Source: Sparassis latifolia (taxonomy: Eukaryota > Basidiomycota > Agaricomycetes > Polyporales > Sparassidaceae). From it: a stretch of DNA of 64,000 bases. Position 1 is the first letter of the stretch. The number at the start of each line of letters is the position of its first letter. Positions 1 through 13,400 of the stretch are shown here, one piece after another. The DNA lies in assembly GCA_018466975.1 (NCBI GenBank), contig CM031559.1:1240001-1304000 (forward strand). Direction: 5' to 3'. The notes beneath the pieces were generated by a model. The model was given only the letters and a program-made list of their open reading frames with translations. It had not been told where the DNA came from and made no database searches. The position numbers and the translations under genes are program-made.

Positions 1-339
1 GTCGTGGACTGGGGTGGTCGGAGTGTACAAAACTGTCGTCATTGTCGTGTGTTCTGCGTATGGCAATGATAAATGTCGCCGCGTGACGCGCAGCATGTTC
101 TTTGGCGTCGTAATGACCAGAGACGTGCCCCGTGGTCGCTGCTTTTGTTCCACTCTGCGTGTGCATCTCTGTATGATCGTGGTTGATGTGGCTACTTCGA
201 TCGAGTGACTCCGCATTCAAGTCTTGAGTACCAAAAACCGCTGGCTTCGCGTTGGGAATTCCCATCTTGTCGGACCTACGATGAGCGCTTACGGCCGACA
301 AATTGCCTTGTCTCCCGCCTTGACAGACGCCAACAGTAG
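1..339. other. upstream region of the acyltransferase gene
   Basis: No gene is seen here. Short open frames at 14-208 and 224-490 have no recognisable content; the second overlaps the true first exon of the acyltransferase in another frame. The stretch presumably holds the promoter and 5'UTR of the gene starting at 340, but I see no clear TATA box. Confidence 0.4.
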
Positions 340-2617
340 ATGGAACTTATGCTCGTCTATCGTGGCCTGCGCCAGCTTTCCCGCTGGGCTCTTGCGTTTT
401 ACTCTGAGGTACACGTCGACGGCAAGGAGAATGTCCCTCCCGACGGCCCACTCATTATGTATGTTTTTTTCAATTTATTCTGCCGAGTGACGTGTCATGG
501 TGTGGCGGGAGGACTGTCTGGGTCAACGAGCGCGAATAGATACAAGAAAGGCGAGAACAGGATGCAAAGACTGATTCCATACTTTTCTGGACGTGCAGAG
601 TCGCGTCTCACCACAATGAAATCCTCGATATTGCGACCCTCGGTAAGCCTTATCGTTATCCTTCAAGTTTCATCATTACTGATACATCACAATTCGACAT
701 TTCACCGATTTGAACTGTAGCGGTCACGGTCCCGCGTGATCGCCGCATGGTCAGTTTCTGGGCCAAAGCTTCGCTCTTCGCGCACCCGCTCGTGCGCGCA
801 ATTCTGCGCTCGTCCGGGAGCATACCGGTGTATCGCAACCCCAATAGCATGTACGTGGCAGATACTACTGCCTTCAACGGCAGCACCGGCGTTGACGCCG
901 TACTCAATAGAGACAGCCGCGAATCACAAGGCGATGGGACAGCGAAGAACTCAGTGAAGAGCGAGGCGCTTTTCCATGCCACGTTCCGCACCCTTGACGC
1001 GGGTGGCACAGTGGGCGTTTTCCCCGAAGGCACGAGCTACACCGAGCCGGGAATTGTACAAGTAAAGGATGGCGCGGCCCGTGTAGCACTGGAGTACTCG
1101 AAATGGCTTAAAGACGAGAAGGATGTTGTTGCTGAGGGGCGCAGAAGAGAGTGTTTGAAGGTCGTGCCTGTGGGCATTGTGTACACGGACAAGACGCGGT
1201 ATCAGAGCCGGGTGAGTGCCAACACCGTTTGCGCTAGACGCGTCATTCACACTTGGTTAGGTTTGCGTACGGTGCGTTTTACTCTCTCTTGCTATGCTGG
1301 CTACTCATGAATTTGCCCTGATAGATACGGGAAGGCGATTGACCTCGCGCATTTCACGGAACTGTACCTCTCGTCTGAGAATGAGAATGACCAGAGGACC
1401 GCGATTCGGGCACTCACGGGTGAAATTGAAAGACACCTCGTCGAAGTTACAATCAATTCGCCGGACTGGTAAGTTCCGAATACACTAGTTGTTCATATTC
1501 CCAGTACGCAAATGCTCTATGTAGGGACACTCTACATACTGCAGCAATCGTGAGGAATATCTTATGGGGGGACTCGGACAGAATCCCTGCGCAATATTTT
1601 GTGGCAGTTTCTCAGACGTACGTCCTTTGTATTCTTGTCCCGTTTTGATACTCAAGTGATCAACCGCCTTTTTAGCCTGATCGACCTGTTCTCAATACCG
1701 AATTCCTCTGTCTCCTTCGTCCAGGCGAAGCGCGCCCTGCTTGCATATCATGCCCTTCTGACGCATACCCGCATATCGCACGCTTCTCTTCCTCCTATTT
1801 CCGCTTCTCGATCTCGCGCTTTACCTTACCTCAGTATTTTTACCCAATTGGCCAAGGTCGTCGTGCATTTATGTATTTCTTTGCCCGCGTTCCTTCCGCA
1901 CCTTCCTGCTTACACGCTCGGCCGCATTTTTGCACGTTTCTTTGCCACACCTGACGCCCAAGAGACGCGTGCACAGTATCTTGCGGTCGGGGGAATTGTA
2001 GGTGCTGGGCTTGGATATGCTGGGATAGGCTTGGCTATTGCAAAGATACATGCGCGAATAATGAGCGAACGAAGTGGAGTGGGACTTGGAAGATGGCTCG
2101 CCTTTTTCTGGACCGTTAAGGTCATTTTAGGGATTTGGCACCATGCGGTGGTCAAGGGTGAGTTGTAGCCTACGTTCCGTTTCACTATCATCGGTCTAAT
2201 TTCGATCTTGTGCCTCGCAGATAATTACAAGCAGTGCGTTGTCTTTATAAAGAGAATTCCCACCGTTAACGTATACTCTCCAGGCTACAGAAACTGCATA
2301 CTTCCTTCATCGTTTTACTTGGTGCCTTCTCGTCAAGCGTACCAAAGAATGACCTCGTGCAATACGCCACACCACCGCCTCCACCGATCAACCCTCTCAT
2401 TCGTCACACCGTTGAGCCAACGGAACAGACGCCGCCGCCGCCGCCGGTGCCCGCACGCAAATTGGTGCGACACGTCCTGGACGCCCGTGCAGAGGCAGTC
2501 GATGCGCTTATGGCGTTTCTGAAGGAATCTGAACACGAAGTCGAGATGGGAATGGCGTGGGTACGGTCACGCTGTCCGATTCTGGCGCGGCAAATGACCG
2601 ATTTTTGGAGAGGATGA
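340..2617 (+). CDS. SCT1: glycerol-3-phosphate / DHAP O-acyltransferase (SCT1/GPT2 type), 9 exons
   Basis: Acylates sn-1 of glycerol-3-phosphate (and DHAP in yeast) to make lysophosphatidate, the first step of glycerolipid synthesis at the ER. Exons: 340-458, 599-642, 721-1211, 1261-1271, 1325-1468, 1525-1617, 1676-2157, 2221-2233, 2284-2617; all phases agree and give 576 aa. The PlsC-type motifs are visible: catalytic His-x4-Asp (H45, D50, in SHHNEILD) and FPEGTSYTEP (from F155), followed by QVKDGAA. Hydrophobic segments lie in the C-terminal third (e.g. YLAVGGIVGAGLGYAGIG and LAFFWTVKVILGIW), with a Pro-rich stretch before the C-terminus. Exons 4 (11 nt) and 8 (13 nt) are microexons: without exon 4 the conserved SRVCVRYGKAI stretch is lost and the frame breaks. 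It is shorter than yeast Sct1/Gpt2 (about 740-760 aa). The family is clear; which yeast paralogue it matches is not. The start is the first ATG in frame and fits the family N-terminus. Confidence 0.9.
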
Positions 2618-5600
2618 CCGCGCGATTCACTGAACTGGATTGTCCTGTGTCCTGTTGACCGACTCAACTGTATTATCTGCATTCAGGTGCAAGTGTAGCA
2701 ATTTTTGATACGATTCACGATCCACGTGTCCATCTTGACTGAGTCTGCCGTCCTTGAGTTTTCATATTTGATATTGTGCTGCAGTCTCTTCCCTACGTAC
2801 CTGGCTCCGGTTCAGCATACAATCCAAATTCCAGAGAGACTACCAATACATGAGGCTGTGGCATTGACTGGAAGACGTTATCAGCGGATTTTCGAGGTAT
2901 TCATGCGAGACATATTACTTCGACTTCCGGGACATTGGTAGGGGAGTTGAGGGCACGGTCTAATGCCAGCGTGGCTCGCATGAGTTCGTAGGAGCCTCGG
3001 ACGAGTGTCAACAGCTAAAATCAACACGCAGCCTGTCGGGCTGTCGACTTCTTGCACACCTTGGTATGCAAGGTAGGCCCACCTTTCTCGAAAGGAACCG
3101 GTCCAACCCACGGAACATCTTCAATGGTACGTTTGGAGAGGGAAACACAAACGAGAGCTGGTGCATGAGATGGGACAACCAGCCAGTGCACAGTATCGGT
3201 AAGTGCCACCAAAAGAACCGGTAGTTTGGACAACATGAAGCGTGCGGAGTTGTTGCACAGGGTCTTCCATGTAGTGCAGAAATACTAATGACCAATTTTC
3301 TCCTGCAGTACATCCTAGTCCATATGGACTGCGCCGTAAGATCTCCAGTATCGCTTTCCAGATTCTGCAAATACTTTTCATAGGCTCTCCGTAAACTTGT
3401 GTGAGATCACACAGAATTTTGAGAAGAATACTAGGTGGCAGATTTGGGAGTGGCCCAGCCAAACGTCTGCAAGCTCCTGACTCCTGACTCAATGGCCGCC
3501 GCTACGACGTTTCCGACCACCTCACTTGCTTTCCAGAGAGCGTCGACGAGCCACGTACCAAGCCAAACCACATTGCGTGGAATCCAACCTTGAGCCAACG
3601 GTGCGGTTTGTGAGCACTAAGTAGCGGAAAATTCGAGTGGACGGTGGCAGGTGGAGCAGACGTCGAATTGTATGTACGCTCAGCGAGCGACGGAAGAAAT
3701 CCGAGACATGATGATCCTCAGGCCTCAGGCCTGCTGGTGAGGAGATTTCCGGGATGTTGAGGACCGGAAGACTTGTGCACTGGCTGCGTGACCCTCAGGG
3801 GCGAAATGTGGCATTTCCTAGGCCGCAAACAAGGGAGGCCTTCGACGCGGTTGGACGCAAATTTGTGAGGGTGAGGAGGAAATCGACGCAACACAGCATG
3901 TGAGACAAGCCAGTTTGCGTGGCGGGTACCTAGCAGTTGCAGCCGACGCAGACAGCGTTTTACGTGAGACATACCTCGGAGAATTTCATATCATCATAAC
4001 GCATCACTCGTCGTCCTCCACCGAGTCCCATCGTGACCAACCAATTATTCCAAGGATCCCTTAGCTCAACCAGATGGCCGCAGCAGTTTGACCCCTTCAG
4101 AATGAACTCAAATATCGTCCATTGGATACACATTGAATGGAAGATTCCAGCAGTCATGAACGACGTCCCAGTATGCCGGAGGGCTGAACATTCGATGAAC
4201 ACGCGCCGATATTCTTGAAATGAGTCCGCACAGTTCCTAAGAGTAAACCTCAATTGACCGTGGCCTTCCAATCTATCGCAAAAGAGGTGTAGAAATTTTA
4301 TAATCAGAAGGGAGCAAGGCGGTCAAGAATTTTATGAATTCCACAGACAGAGGTAGCGGTGTGCAGGAACTTGGAGCAAAACGGTGACCAAGCCAAGTGG
4401 CCGCGATGACTTCTGGTAGCCGCCGGCGTCCACCGAAATTGTTTAATGGCGAGCACCGCACCTCCGCAACCAACACATTTCTCTCTGGTCGTTGACACCG
4501 TAGCCTCAAACGCAGATGATCTGTTCGCCTATTTCGAGGGCACAGGCGACATGGAGCTTGCTTACAATCCTGGAGGACAATCCCAGCGGGTTTCGAATTC
4601 TTCCTGTCGTTCTTGCGGTGCAGAAATTCTGTGCACATTCTGGCTGCTGTTTGCACATCCTAGTGAATGCTCGCCTTGGTGCTGTCGACATATTCCTGAC
4701 CTCGCCGCTGGGGGAGTTGCAGCCAGAGCGCTATACAATGGCAAGGGCTTAAGGTGGCCCCTCATTTCCATCGAGAAGAACCTCGAATCCTACAGGTGGC
4801 CACAGTGTAACCGGAAAACTGATACGACATTTCAGCAGCCATCAATTCCTTGCGATGGTTTGCGATTCTGGTGCGGAGGAAGCCGACTTGTGGATAAAAA
4901 TATGTGAGTCTACGCATTCCCCTTGTTTTGCGATCTGGGTTATCCTCGCCTGCACACGTTTGAAGTTCTGAAAGATGTGGATGGAGGTCGTCGCCTGTCT
5001 GCGACCTTGTGGACAGCGGTTTGTTGGCTGGATCACTCATTTGGGTGCCTCCTTCGTGCTTGTTGGTTTTCTCCAACTTGCGCTTCTGTCATGAGAAAGG
5101 CCTGCGGTGTCACACATCACACGCTGTTTCAGAAGTGGTTGTTCGTGAAGGACAAGTTTCATTGACTTGCCTTCGCGCCCATCCGAAGGCGGGTCACGCG
5201 TAACGTGACGTCGGGTCACGCGTTGGTGCAAGGCTCTGCATGTTAGAGAGTGAAGCGTGGGCGAACCCGGAGAACAGCTCATCCCAATTTAATTTATGGA
5301 AGGAAGACGCAGGCAGTCACTTCCTTGGGAACTGCTAGTTGTGGTCCGCTGTGGACAGGATCCTGTGAGCGTGGAAATTTGCCGTAATGTGCAGTTTCGC
5401 CGGTATATCCGTGTCGAGCAGGGTTCGAGAGCAGACACGAAGCAAGTGGTTTTGCATTGCTTGGGAGATATAAAGGCATTCCGGTCGAGGACAACTGAAA
5501 GTTAGACATTATGTGCAGGAATTTGTACAGAGCAACAAACAATCGCTCGCGGGCAGTGGAGAACCTGTCAATCCATGCATTCTCGAATGTACTTGGCTAT

Positions 5601-7122
5601 ACGGCCGTGTCTGTCACCCAGATTCGCCTCGATGAGTTGTTCAACATGTTCGCGGAGGCCGATCGACGAGCACGGAGGCAGATGCTCGGGCGCGGAGTCA
5701 GAATTTGGAGTATGGCGGTTGTATCTGGGAAGGACGCATCGCAACATGATGTCCGCTAACCCAAATCAGCTTCGAATGCCGTCTTTTTTACGAGATGATT
5801 GTTTCTCCCATGGCCGCTCCGCACTATTTGCTGAACACTGCCAGGATCGCACTCTCTTTTCAACCACCATCTTCAGTCACAGTTTGACTGTCGTTCTCTC
5901 TTTGTCGTCTACCCGTGGCGTCGTTGCTTTTGCTCTTGAGCCTCGCGGTCTCGGGCTCGGTAATTGGATACTGCATTTGATATTCTTGGATACTCTTTCG
6001 CTTGCCCGCTCGTCTTTTATGCCTTCCACGGACCACTACCCTAGGCTTCCCCCGTACAACTCTCGTGCTTGTTTCCGATATCATCCCTACCCGAGAGTTG
6101 GGCGACGCTATGATCTAGTGGAACGTCTTGTGGTGTGTTGTGTATTCTTCACCAATTTACTTCAGACAGATACACGGTCGTACATGTTATTCAGAGTGCC
6201 GACTATGAAGACGACATCGGGGAAATAATGAACTCGCCTCCACCAATTTCTCTGGTACGAAGGGATGATATTATGTCTGCAGTGACTAAGAGTGACACTT
6301 TTCAATCGGCCTATAGCTTCCTTCCAGCATGATTGGCGCTACTTCAAATGATGACGTGTCAACTCTCGAGTTGGACGGTTGTGCTTTTCGGCACGAGGGA
6401 TCTGATGTCGGACGAAAGCAGGAAAAACTGCGTGCTGCGAGGAAGTGGTTCACCGTAAGTGCTGACGTCCTATTATTCTGCTATATCGCTTTACGAACCC
6501 CTGGAATTAGAATGTCGTACTCGTTGTATGGCGCAGGTGCAGGACGCTTCCCACGGTGCAGTCGTGCCTCCCTGCCAAAGCGGAGTAGCTCGTACAAGCC
6601 AATGTTACTCGCTTGATTCCTCTAAAATCGAACGCAAGAGGCCGTTGTTCTTCTTGAATATTGGCATGTGTCTGTATCCATAGTTCAATCTTCGTGTATA
6701 TCGTGCATTTTGCGAGACTGATGAGAGTCTGTGAAGCTCAGGTATGCAGGAATCATTGTTTTCTTTCGGCTGAGCGCACCATGCAGAACTAAAGCGAAAC
6801 ATCAACGAGTCCTTTCAAATACCTTTGTGCCGTTGTTCAACTTCACCCCCCTCTATTCTCATGTCTTGTTGCTATGGTCAACAATAAGTGGTGGATGCCA
6901 GTGCGTGCCACTTATGTGGCCTCCAATCAAAACTTTACACCAAAGAAGAACTCTGCGAAACTCGCACGACTTGCAATTGTCCTGTGACAATACCGTCCGC
7001 TTCTCATGAATTGCTTGACCAGGTCTGCATAGCAATACCGCTGATTCGCTTTGTATTAGAATAGGTCATGTCGCCGTTGTTCCGTTTTGTTTACGCCACA
7101 CATCTCGAGGTGGCCACACATG
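2618..7122. other. gene-poor stretch with decayed frames
   Basis: Only short frames on both strands. Minus-strand frames at 3121-3492 (with an LPNLPPSILLKIL-like start), 3960-4271 and 4273-4656 resemble remnants of an F-box/leucine-rich protein, but no joined model can be made. A plus-strand series near 6150-6600 has a plausible intron (GTAAGT near 6452 to an AG near 6511, with a CTGAC branch) extending a frame that ends in the 6590s, but upstream exons do not join in frame. I make no gene call. Confidence 0.35.
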
Positions 7123-7130
7123 TATAAAAG
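7123..7130 (+). promoter_or_regulatory. TATA box (TATAAAAG)
   Basis: A perfect TATAAAAG lies about 160 nt upstream of the ATG at 7285. It is followed by a C/A-rich leader and a 5'UTR intron, which suggests a strong, defined promoter for the unknown gene downstream. Confidence 0.6.
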
Positions 7131-7211
7131 CGGCACTGGGTGTCAGTTGCCGCGCCACACCACTGACTTCCACTCAACATCGAGGATCACAGACCCCACA
7201 CTCATCTACAA

Positions 7212-7282
7212 GTATGTCTGCCGTTACGAGCATCATCAATGACTATGTCTAACGTATTGCGGGACTTGGTACACTATAATAG
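7212..7282 (+). other. 5'UTR intron
   Basis: GTATGT donor at 7212, CTAAC branch-like site near 7249, AG ending at 7282. It lies between the TATA box and the first usable ATG (7285). The upstream leader from about 7150 has no ATG, which supports an intron in the untranslated leader. Confidence 0.55.
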
Positions 7283-7284
7283 GG

Positions 7285-8382
7285 ATGAATGAATTCCACT
7301 GGCGCTCTCGGTGCTACAAGTATATCGTGGCCGAACCCTGTACTGTGGCATCCATCGCTGAGCGTCTCAATGCTCTCTTGAACGGCATGGAGGGCTACGT
7401 CCCCCCTCATATCAAACAGGAGTCAAACTCGGACGGGGGGCGCGCCGATTTTGTCAAGAGGACTCTCGAGGATCTCGTGGGCCACATTGACTTGTCTTTC
7501 GCGCTTTCTGCGGTTCCCTCCGTGTGGCAAGCCGTCTTTGATGTCGCTGGACAGTGCGGGTTCAATACCCACGAGTGTCGTGCACCCGAGAATATCTGTG
7601 ATATCTGTGCAATGGCAGACCAGTCATTCAACCTTGTCCTAGCCAATGTACAGGTAATCGATAGGCAATATGATCTCACTCCGCGGGATAGGTTCGACAA
7701 GAACGGCAACTGGAATCCGGATCCTCGTTGGATGGCGGCCTCTTTGGGGGCTGCAAGCCTTCTCTGTCTGGGTCATTCCTACTCACCGACCGTCTACTGG
7801 GCGGTGCTGAACGACACGCTCTGCCGGAAAACACTTAAGGCTCATCAGTTTCTCCAAACCTCTCCGATGGGTGGTGAAATGTACGGAAAAGAAGGTGGCG
7901 GGAGAGAAAGTGTCTGGGATGGAAATGGGTTTGACACTGAGCGCATAGGCGCATGTATCCAACTTCTTGCTGCAGGCAAGCAGATCCAGAAGTACTTCAA
8001 GAACGGCGGTGACATTGAAGAGGTTCCGGCTCTCGGTGAAAAGACTGTCTCTGATGCCAGAGAGAAGAGCCTAGCGGACGTCGAGCTGAAAACGATCTTG
8101 TATGGCTTGGAATGGCAGCAGCTCGGTGCTCGTCTTGAAGTGGCAAACTTGCTCGAGGTGAGTTGCTGCAATGTCTGCCACTTGCTTCCGCAAATAAATC
8201 TTTCATATCTACTTCAGCGTACGCGCCAGCACTTGTCAGTCAGGGATTCCAATTTGACTGGGCCTGAGATCGCACAATTGATTGCTCGCGTCAACTGGGG
8301 GGAAGTTCCTGATGAAATTTCTGCAGACAGACTCTCTTATCTGGTACGACGATTTCGAGCGCTCATCCCAGATGACGCGTGA
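7285..8382 (+). CDS. unknown fungal protein, 345 aa
   Basis: I do not recognise this protein. The frame is open throughout, but 8158-8217 is a good in-frame 60-nt intron (GTGAGT donor, TTCAG acceptor). Removing it gives exons 7285-8157 and 8218-8382 and 345 aa. The sequence looks soluble: no signal peptide, no membrane segment. A small Cys cluster (CGFNTHEC then CDIC) lies near residues 90-112, and the region after about residue 230 is charged and probably helical. A TATA box and a 5'UTR intron precede it, and codon use looks like that of real genes in the window, so it is probably expressed. It may belong to a lineage-specific agaricomycete family. Neighbours give no functional hint. Confidence 0.75.
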   Translation: MNEFHWRSRCYKYIVAEPCTVASIAERLNALLNGMEGYVPPHIKQESNSDGGRADFVKRTLEDLVGHIDLSFALSAVPSVWQAVFDVAGQCGFNTHECRAPENICDICAMADQSFNLVLANVQVIDRQYDLTPRDRFDKNGNWNPDPRWMAASLGAASLLCLGHSYSPTVYWAVLNDTLCRKTLKAHQFLQTSPMGGEMYGKEGGGRESVWDGNGFDTERIGACIQLLAAGKQIQKYFKNGGDIEEVPALGEKTVSDAREKSLADVELKTILYGLEWQQLGARLEVANLLEVSCCNVCHLLPQINLSYLLQRTRQHLSVRDSNLTGPEIAQLIARVNWGEVPDEISADRLSYLVRRFRALIPDDA

Positions 8383-10457
8383 CATGTACACAAGTAACAC
8401 TTGCATATTGTCTGTGATCACCTTCTTGCTTTCCATTGATCGAGGATGTTGTGTGGTTTGATGCGCGCGTTGATGTATCTATCCTGTTCTCATAACTGTG
8501 TTAGTGGGGTTGTCACTTCAGTGCTGGGTTGAAGTAGTTCTCTATTGGTTCTCTAAGTACGCGTCGCATCACGGTCACGTGGACACGAAGTCACAAGCTG
8601 TTGCTTTTAAGTACTCCTCCTGGACGAGAGGCTGAGCGTCTGGGCAGATCACGATAAACACACTTTCACTTCACGTGGATCGCCTGGCGACCTTCTGTAC
8701 AATCAGCTGGGATATTTTCTTTTGCCTGGCGCCGATCCAGTAAGTATACGTGGACTTCTGCCGTCCGACCGAAGTTGAACTATCCGAGAAGTACAGTGGG
8801 TCTGTTCAGCTTTCGCCATTAGTAGTGGTTCCGAGTTGGCGATTGAACTTACTTTACGCAGAGTTGACTCAGCGCTGTCGTTCGACTTTGTGAACTTTGC
8901 GATGAGGACTGAGTATACTGCCCAACACGGCGAAGGCTTTCTGGTCCCACAATCTCATCTCTACTGTTCTCGTCCAGCTTCCTCATGTATGGCCTATTTT
9001 CATATCTAGCTTGATTGATATTAGTACTAACCCATCTCTACATATGCTGGCGTTTTGGAAAATATTTCGTCAAATTCACAAAAGTGCTCGCCGGCTATTA
9101 GGTAGAGGGTGTGAGCTCAACGTCACTGGCAGGCTTCTAGCTTGCGGTCATTTTACCCATACCCCAGGCGATTGGGCAAGTTCCGGGAAGACTGCTGCTA
9201 TCATGATGGTTCTGCCTCGACATCATGATGCCACCTCGCGCAGAGTAGGAATGTCTTGCACCTCGTGCCACGTATTAAGACGCAGTGTTTCGCCGATTCG
9301 CGGGTAGTCTGACCTCTCCTTGAAGCTTTCTGCGGTTTCCTCTGCCTGCGAGGTAGCCCGTTCACCCCAAGCTTCTCTCAGTGACCTTGTGTTCCTGGGA
9401 GCCACCAGTGGTAATTGCAAGATGCCTCACGAGTCGTTCCTCCTCACTCTGATCAGACTGAAGAAAAGCAGCAGGTTGGATGGCTGCTGACCTTGGCACC
9501 GTCAGCCTGTTGTTTTGGAGGGGATTCTTTGTCCAGGAACGAGGGTAGCCGTCTATAACACGAAATTGGTGTTAAAACTGAGGTCACCGCGGCAGCAGCC
9601 AGGACGACGACGAACCGCTAAACTCCTCGTGTCGTGCATCCTAATCCTTACTGCGGGAAAGCAACCAGTCATACTTCGTGAGGCTAGATCTGAAGGCAAC
9701 ATCGGAAATAAAATTTTCGGAAGCAGACAGACGCCTGACCCTACGCGGTCCTAGATCCTGTCGTTTGGAATCACTTTTCGAGTCACATCTTTGCCCGTGG
9801 TAAGTCGTCTCTGTGACTCGTGATTGTCAGAATTTGGTCCTGATTTTTCTCAACATACACGCAACCATCTGCTCAAGAGAAAATTCAAGAATATGACAGG
9901 AACCGAGAGATTGCCAAAAAATCGATCTGGGGTTGGACAGCTCCTTCATCTCGTTAACCTTCGGCTTCCCTTACCAAGTTGAGTAAATCGGCGTTGTAGT
10001 TGCTGTTTGCATTCGCAGGTTTGATTGAATGTTTTTCTTTTTCTTGTGCCAGTTCTGCACTCTGATGAGTCCACGGGATTCCGTTCGTTAGTACTAGTAC
10101 TTGCTGCAGCGTGCCAGATCAATTGCTCCTTCAATATTCGTCAGCGCGAAGCTTGCCACCTGAGAGTGATCGGAATCCCCAAGCGTGGAGAGGGCTGCCT
10201 TCCTCCGTCCTGCCACGAATATGTGTACTACAATACCATTCGTAGTGGTAGTATCCACGGGTACAATACATAGAGATACCAAATCATCAGTGCGTGCTAC
10301 TGTGAGCTTGAAATACAAAATAACACATCTTCACGTCTTCGCATCTATCATAAGTTAATAATGAAAATACCAAACCACGGAAGTAGAGCAGAAGAACAAT
10401 GCCGAATAATACACCAACCATCAATATTTCAACCATTCGCCTAGTTTGTGTCAGGCA
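8383..10457. other. intergenic, no gene seen
   Basis: Frames of up to about 100 codons (for example 9011-9307) have no family features and are matched by similar frames on the other strand. The 3' end of the RING gene lies just beyond. Confidence 0.4.
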
Positions 10458-13400
10458 TTACGACCATTGCCGTCCGCTATTCCACGAATTCCGCAGCCCG
10501 CCGAACAAACTACCCGCGCGGCTAGGCACGGGGCGCGGCGCGCGGATCGCAGTCTCCTCGCCCATATTGGCTACAGCATCCATCGGAGGGTATGGATAAG
10601 CAGGCGCATACTGGAACAAGAGTGATCCCTGCCCAACCGGCGCACCGTAGCCGGCAACAACTGGGACAGGAGCAGCGGGATACGCCTGAGGAGTAGGGTA
10701 GACAGGTCCATGGCTTCTACGGCCCTCACTGGGAGGGCGAGAAGAGGAGGACGGCCCTTCGTGGTGGCTGCGGTCGGAGATCACAGATGGCTGGCTCGAG
10801 CGCGGAATATGGCTCCCGGATGAGCCTCCTGCGCTCGTCGCGGACACGAAGTTCGACGACTGGCGGCTAACTGGGAGCGAGCGACGGCTGTCGCTCGCAC
10901 AGTGCGTGTAAGCCAACTCCGAATCCGTGACGCTGCCGCTGTAGGTCCGATTCCGTGAGGTGCTGCCCGAGGCAGCACTGCCGGACACAGACCTTCCTGT
11001 GTGCGCGTGGTGGTTCTGTGTATTGTACGGCTGGTGATAAGGGTAAGGCCCTGAGGAACCGTAGATCGCAGGAACTGCGCGCGGTCCTGAGGTCACTTCT
11101 CGGGCGCTCCCAATGATTTCCTGCTCTCGCAAATTCGTATGCGACTCGGAGGAGCGTCGCGAAGAGTGGGAGCTATATATTGCAGGCACCGCGCGGTGTC
11201 CTGAAGTCACCTCACGAGCGCTACCACCAGTATCCCGCTCCTGCACATTCGTACGCGACTCGGAGGAGCGTCGTGAATCGTGGGAGCTACGAGGATGGGG
11301 AGTACTTGCGGAGACGGCCCTCGTTGGGTTGGCATATTGCGTCGACGACTGACTGGCCGTGGGCAGATCCTCGTTTCCGTTAATGACATCCATGTGCTGC
11401 GCAGAAAAACCTAGGGACAAGCCCAGTCCCGCCTCTGATGGAGGCGGTTCGGACGTCGCTGACAACATGGATGGACCCGAACTGTTCCTGTCCCGCGGTG
11501 TCCTACGGCCATCACGGTTACTCTGCTCTGCATCCTCTATGGCTGAGATATAATCGCGTCGATGGCCACCATCTTGTGTGGAGCTGGGAGCTTCTGTCCG
11601 ACCAGAAAGGTTGTTCCTGGTAACCCTATCCCTTCCGACGAAACGCTCCTGCCACGTGTAAGCGGGAGCATCGTCGGAGCTGTCGCGTTGATTACGAACA
11701 CTGACCTGGTCGCGATTAGTGTTCTCGCTCCGTGAAGGAACTCTCTGCCAGGGTTGTTGGGGAGGATCGACGATCTGACGCCTCTGAGGACCTGCAATAC
11801 GTTCCTGGGATGTAGCAGGACCGTGATCCCGCACAGGAAGACGTTCTCTAGTAGACATAAGTTCACGCCTGTCTGCATCTGTACGAGAGCGCCGACCCGG
11901 GTAGGCCTGCTCACGCCATGGAGTGCTGGATGGCTGATAAGGTGGCGGCACCTGGATGGGGGAGTCATGGATCGACGCCTGACCATCAGTTAGTATCTGC
12001 TGTGACATATATGCAGCTTCATCACGCGGGAACACCCTCAGGGCCCCCGGTAGTGCTGCCACGTTCAGATTCATGCTGGACTGTGTCGAGGGCGCGTCTG
12101 ACAATTGTAAGGACGAACGCGATGTCACAGTGCCCCACGTCGAAGCGGGAGACACGTCCACAGGCCTTGGAGTAAGTCCGATTTCGAAGGTAGCATCCTG
12201 GACGCCCTCTGATGCCGCACGCCACCGGGACTCACTTGGAGGATTTTGTAACAAGGGCATGCTCCCGATACCGACACTAGACGAGCTTCTGGTCGTCGTC
12301 ATCGGTCGAGTTCGCCACACTGGCCTCTCCTCGTCGTCCACAGACAATGTGTCGGCTGGAGGATTGTCTCGCGAGTAAGAATCAATTGAAGGACCTGCGT
12401 ATGTCTCCGTGGACCCCTTGTCACCATAACGCGAAGACCCGGGATAGGAGACAGATGGTCCAGCGCCTGTGTTCGGTAACATGGGCTGGACAGTTTCTGG
12501 CGTAGGAGGGTCTTCGACCCAGACAGATCTTGAGCTGTAAGCTGAAGAGAACGCACCGTTGAACGGTGCTAGCTGGGAGTTGGATGGTTTCCTGTTCTTA
12601 GTCAGCTCCCGTTTGAGAGTCTCATTCGCATCCCGCTCTTTTTGCAGCTGCAGACGGAAGCCTTCTATTGAAGAATCTTTTTGAGAAATCTGCGCGACGA
12701 TCGTCAGCAGGATATGCTGACGCAGCATGATACCGTTACCTTCCTGGGAAGTCAAAATATGAGCCTCCAAAGCTGTAGACGAAACCAAAGTACTCGCGTC
12801 TGCATAATCTGCATCTCCTTGACCATACTAGTTTCGACCACGCGCGCCGTCCTCAAATCCTGTTGAGTGACAGCCAGAGACCGCTCAAACTGATGTTGCA
12901 TCTGTTCAATGGCTTCCTTGCTATCCGCAGTCTCTTGTTGCAGGTTCTTGTACCTTTGCAATCCCGCGACTGCAAATCGTAAGGCCCGATGCTAAGTCGT
13001 AGTATCATATCAAGCGCAATGATGAACATCACGCGCTGTACGCAAAGTCAAAGGTGCACCAAATTTGGATGGACTTACCGAGGACTGATTCGTCGAGGGC
13101 AAGTTTCTCGTCCGCGAAGTTGGAGGGTGTTGGGAAAGCCATTCATGCACTTCTGCCTTGACAGCATTGACCTCCTCTTCCGGTGTGTATTCTCCGAACA
13201 CGAAGGCCACGCGCTGGAGGAGCTCATTCTCTTGTGCTTCTAGAACTGGGTCCTGACCGTCACTGGGCACAAATCGGTCGACTCGAAGCTTTTTTGGGAC
13301 GTCGAACCTAGTGCGGCAAAGGGGACACCTTTTACGATTCTCCGGCTCGAGTTTGTCCAAGCATCTACGACCGCTAATGAGCACTCAAGGTATCGTTGGC

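Noticed and set aside
3121..4656. F-box-like remnant on the minus strand
   Set aside because: Only a short LPPSILLKIL-type piece resembles an F-box; the remaining frames cannot be joined.
10458..12788. Separate gene starting at the Met at 12788
   Set aside because: That Met lies within the 104-nt intron (12690-12793); joining upstream exons gives the RING protein with a paralogue of the same design.
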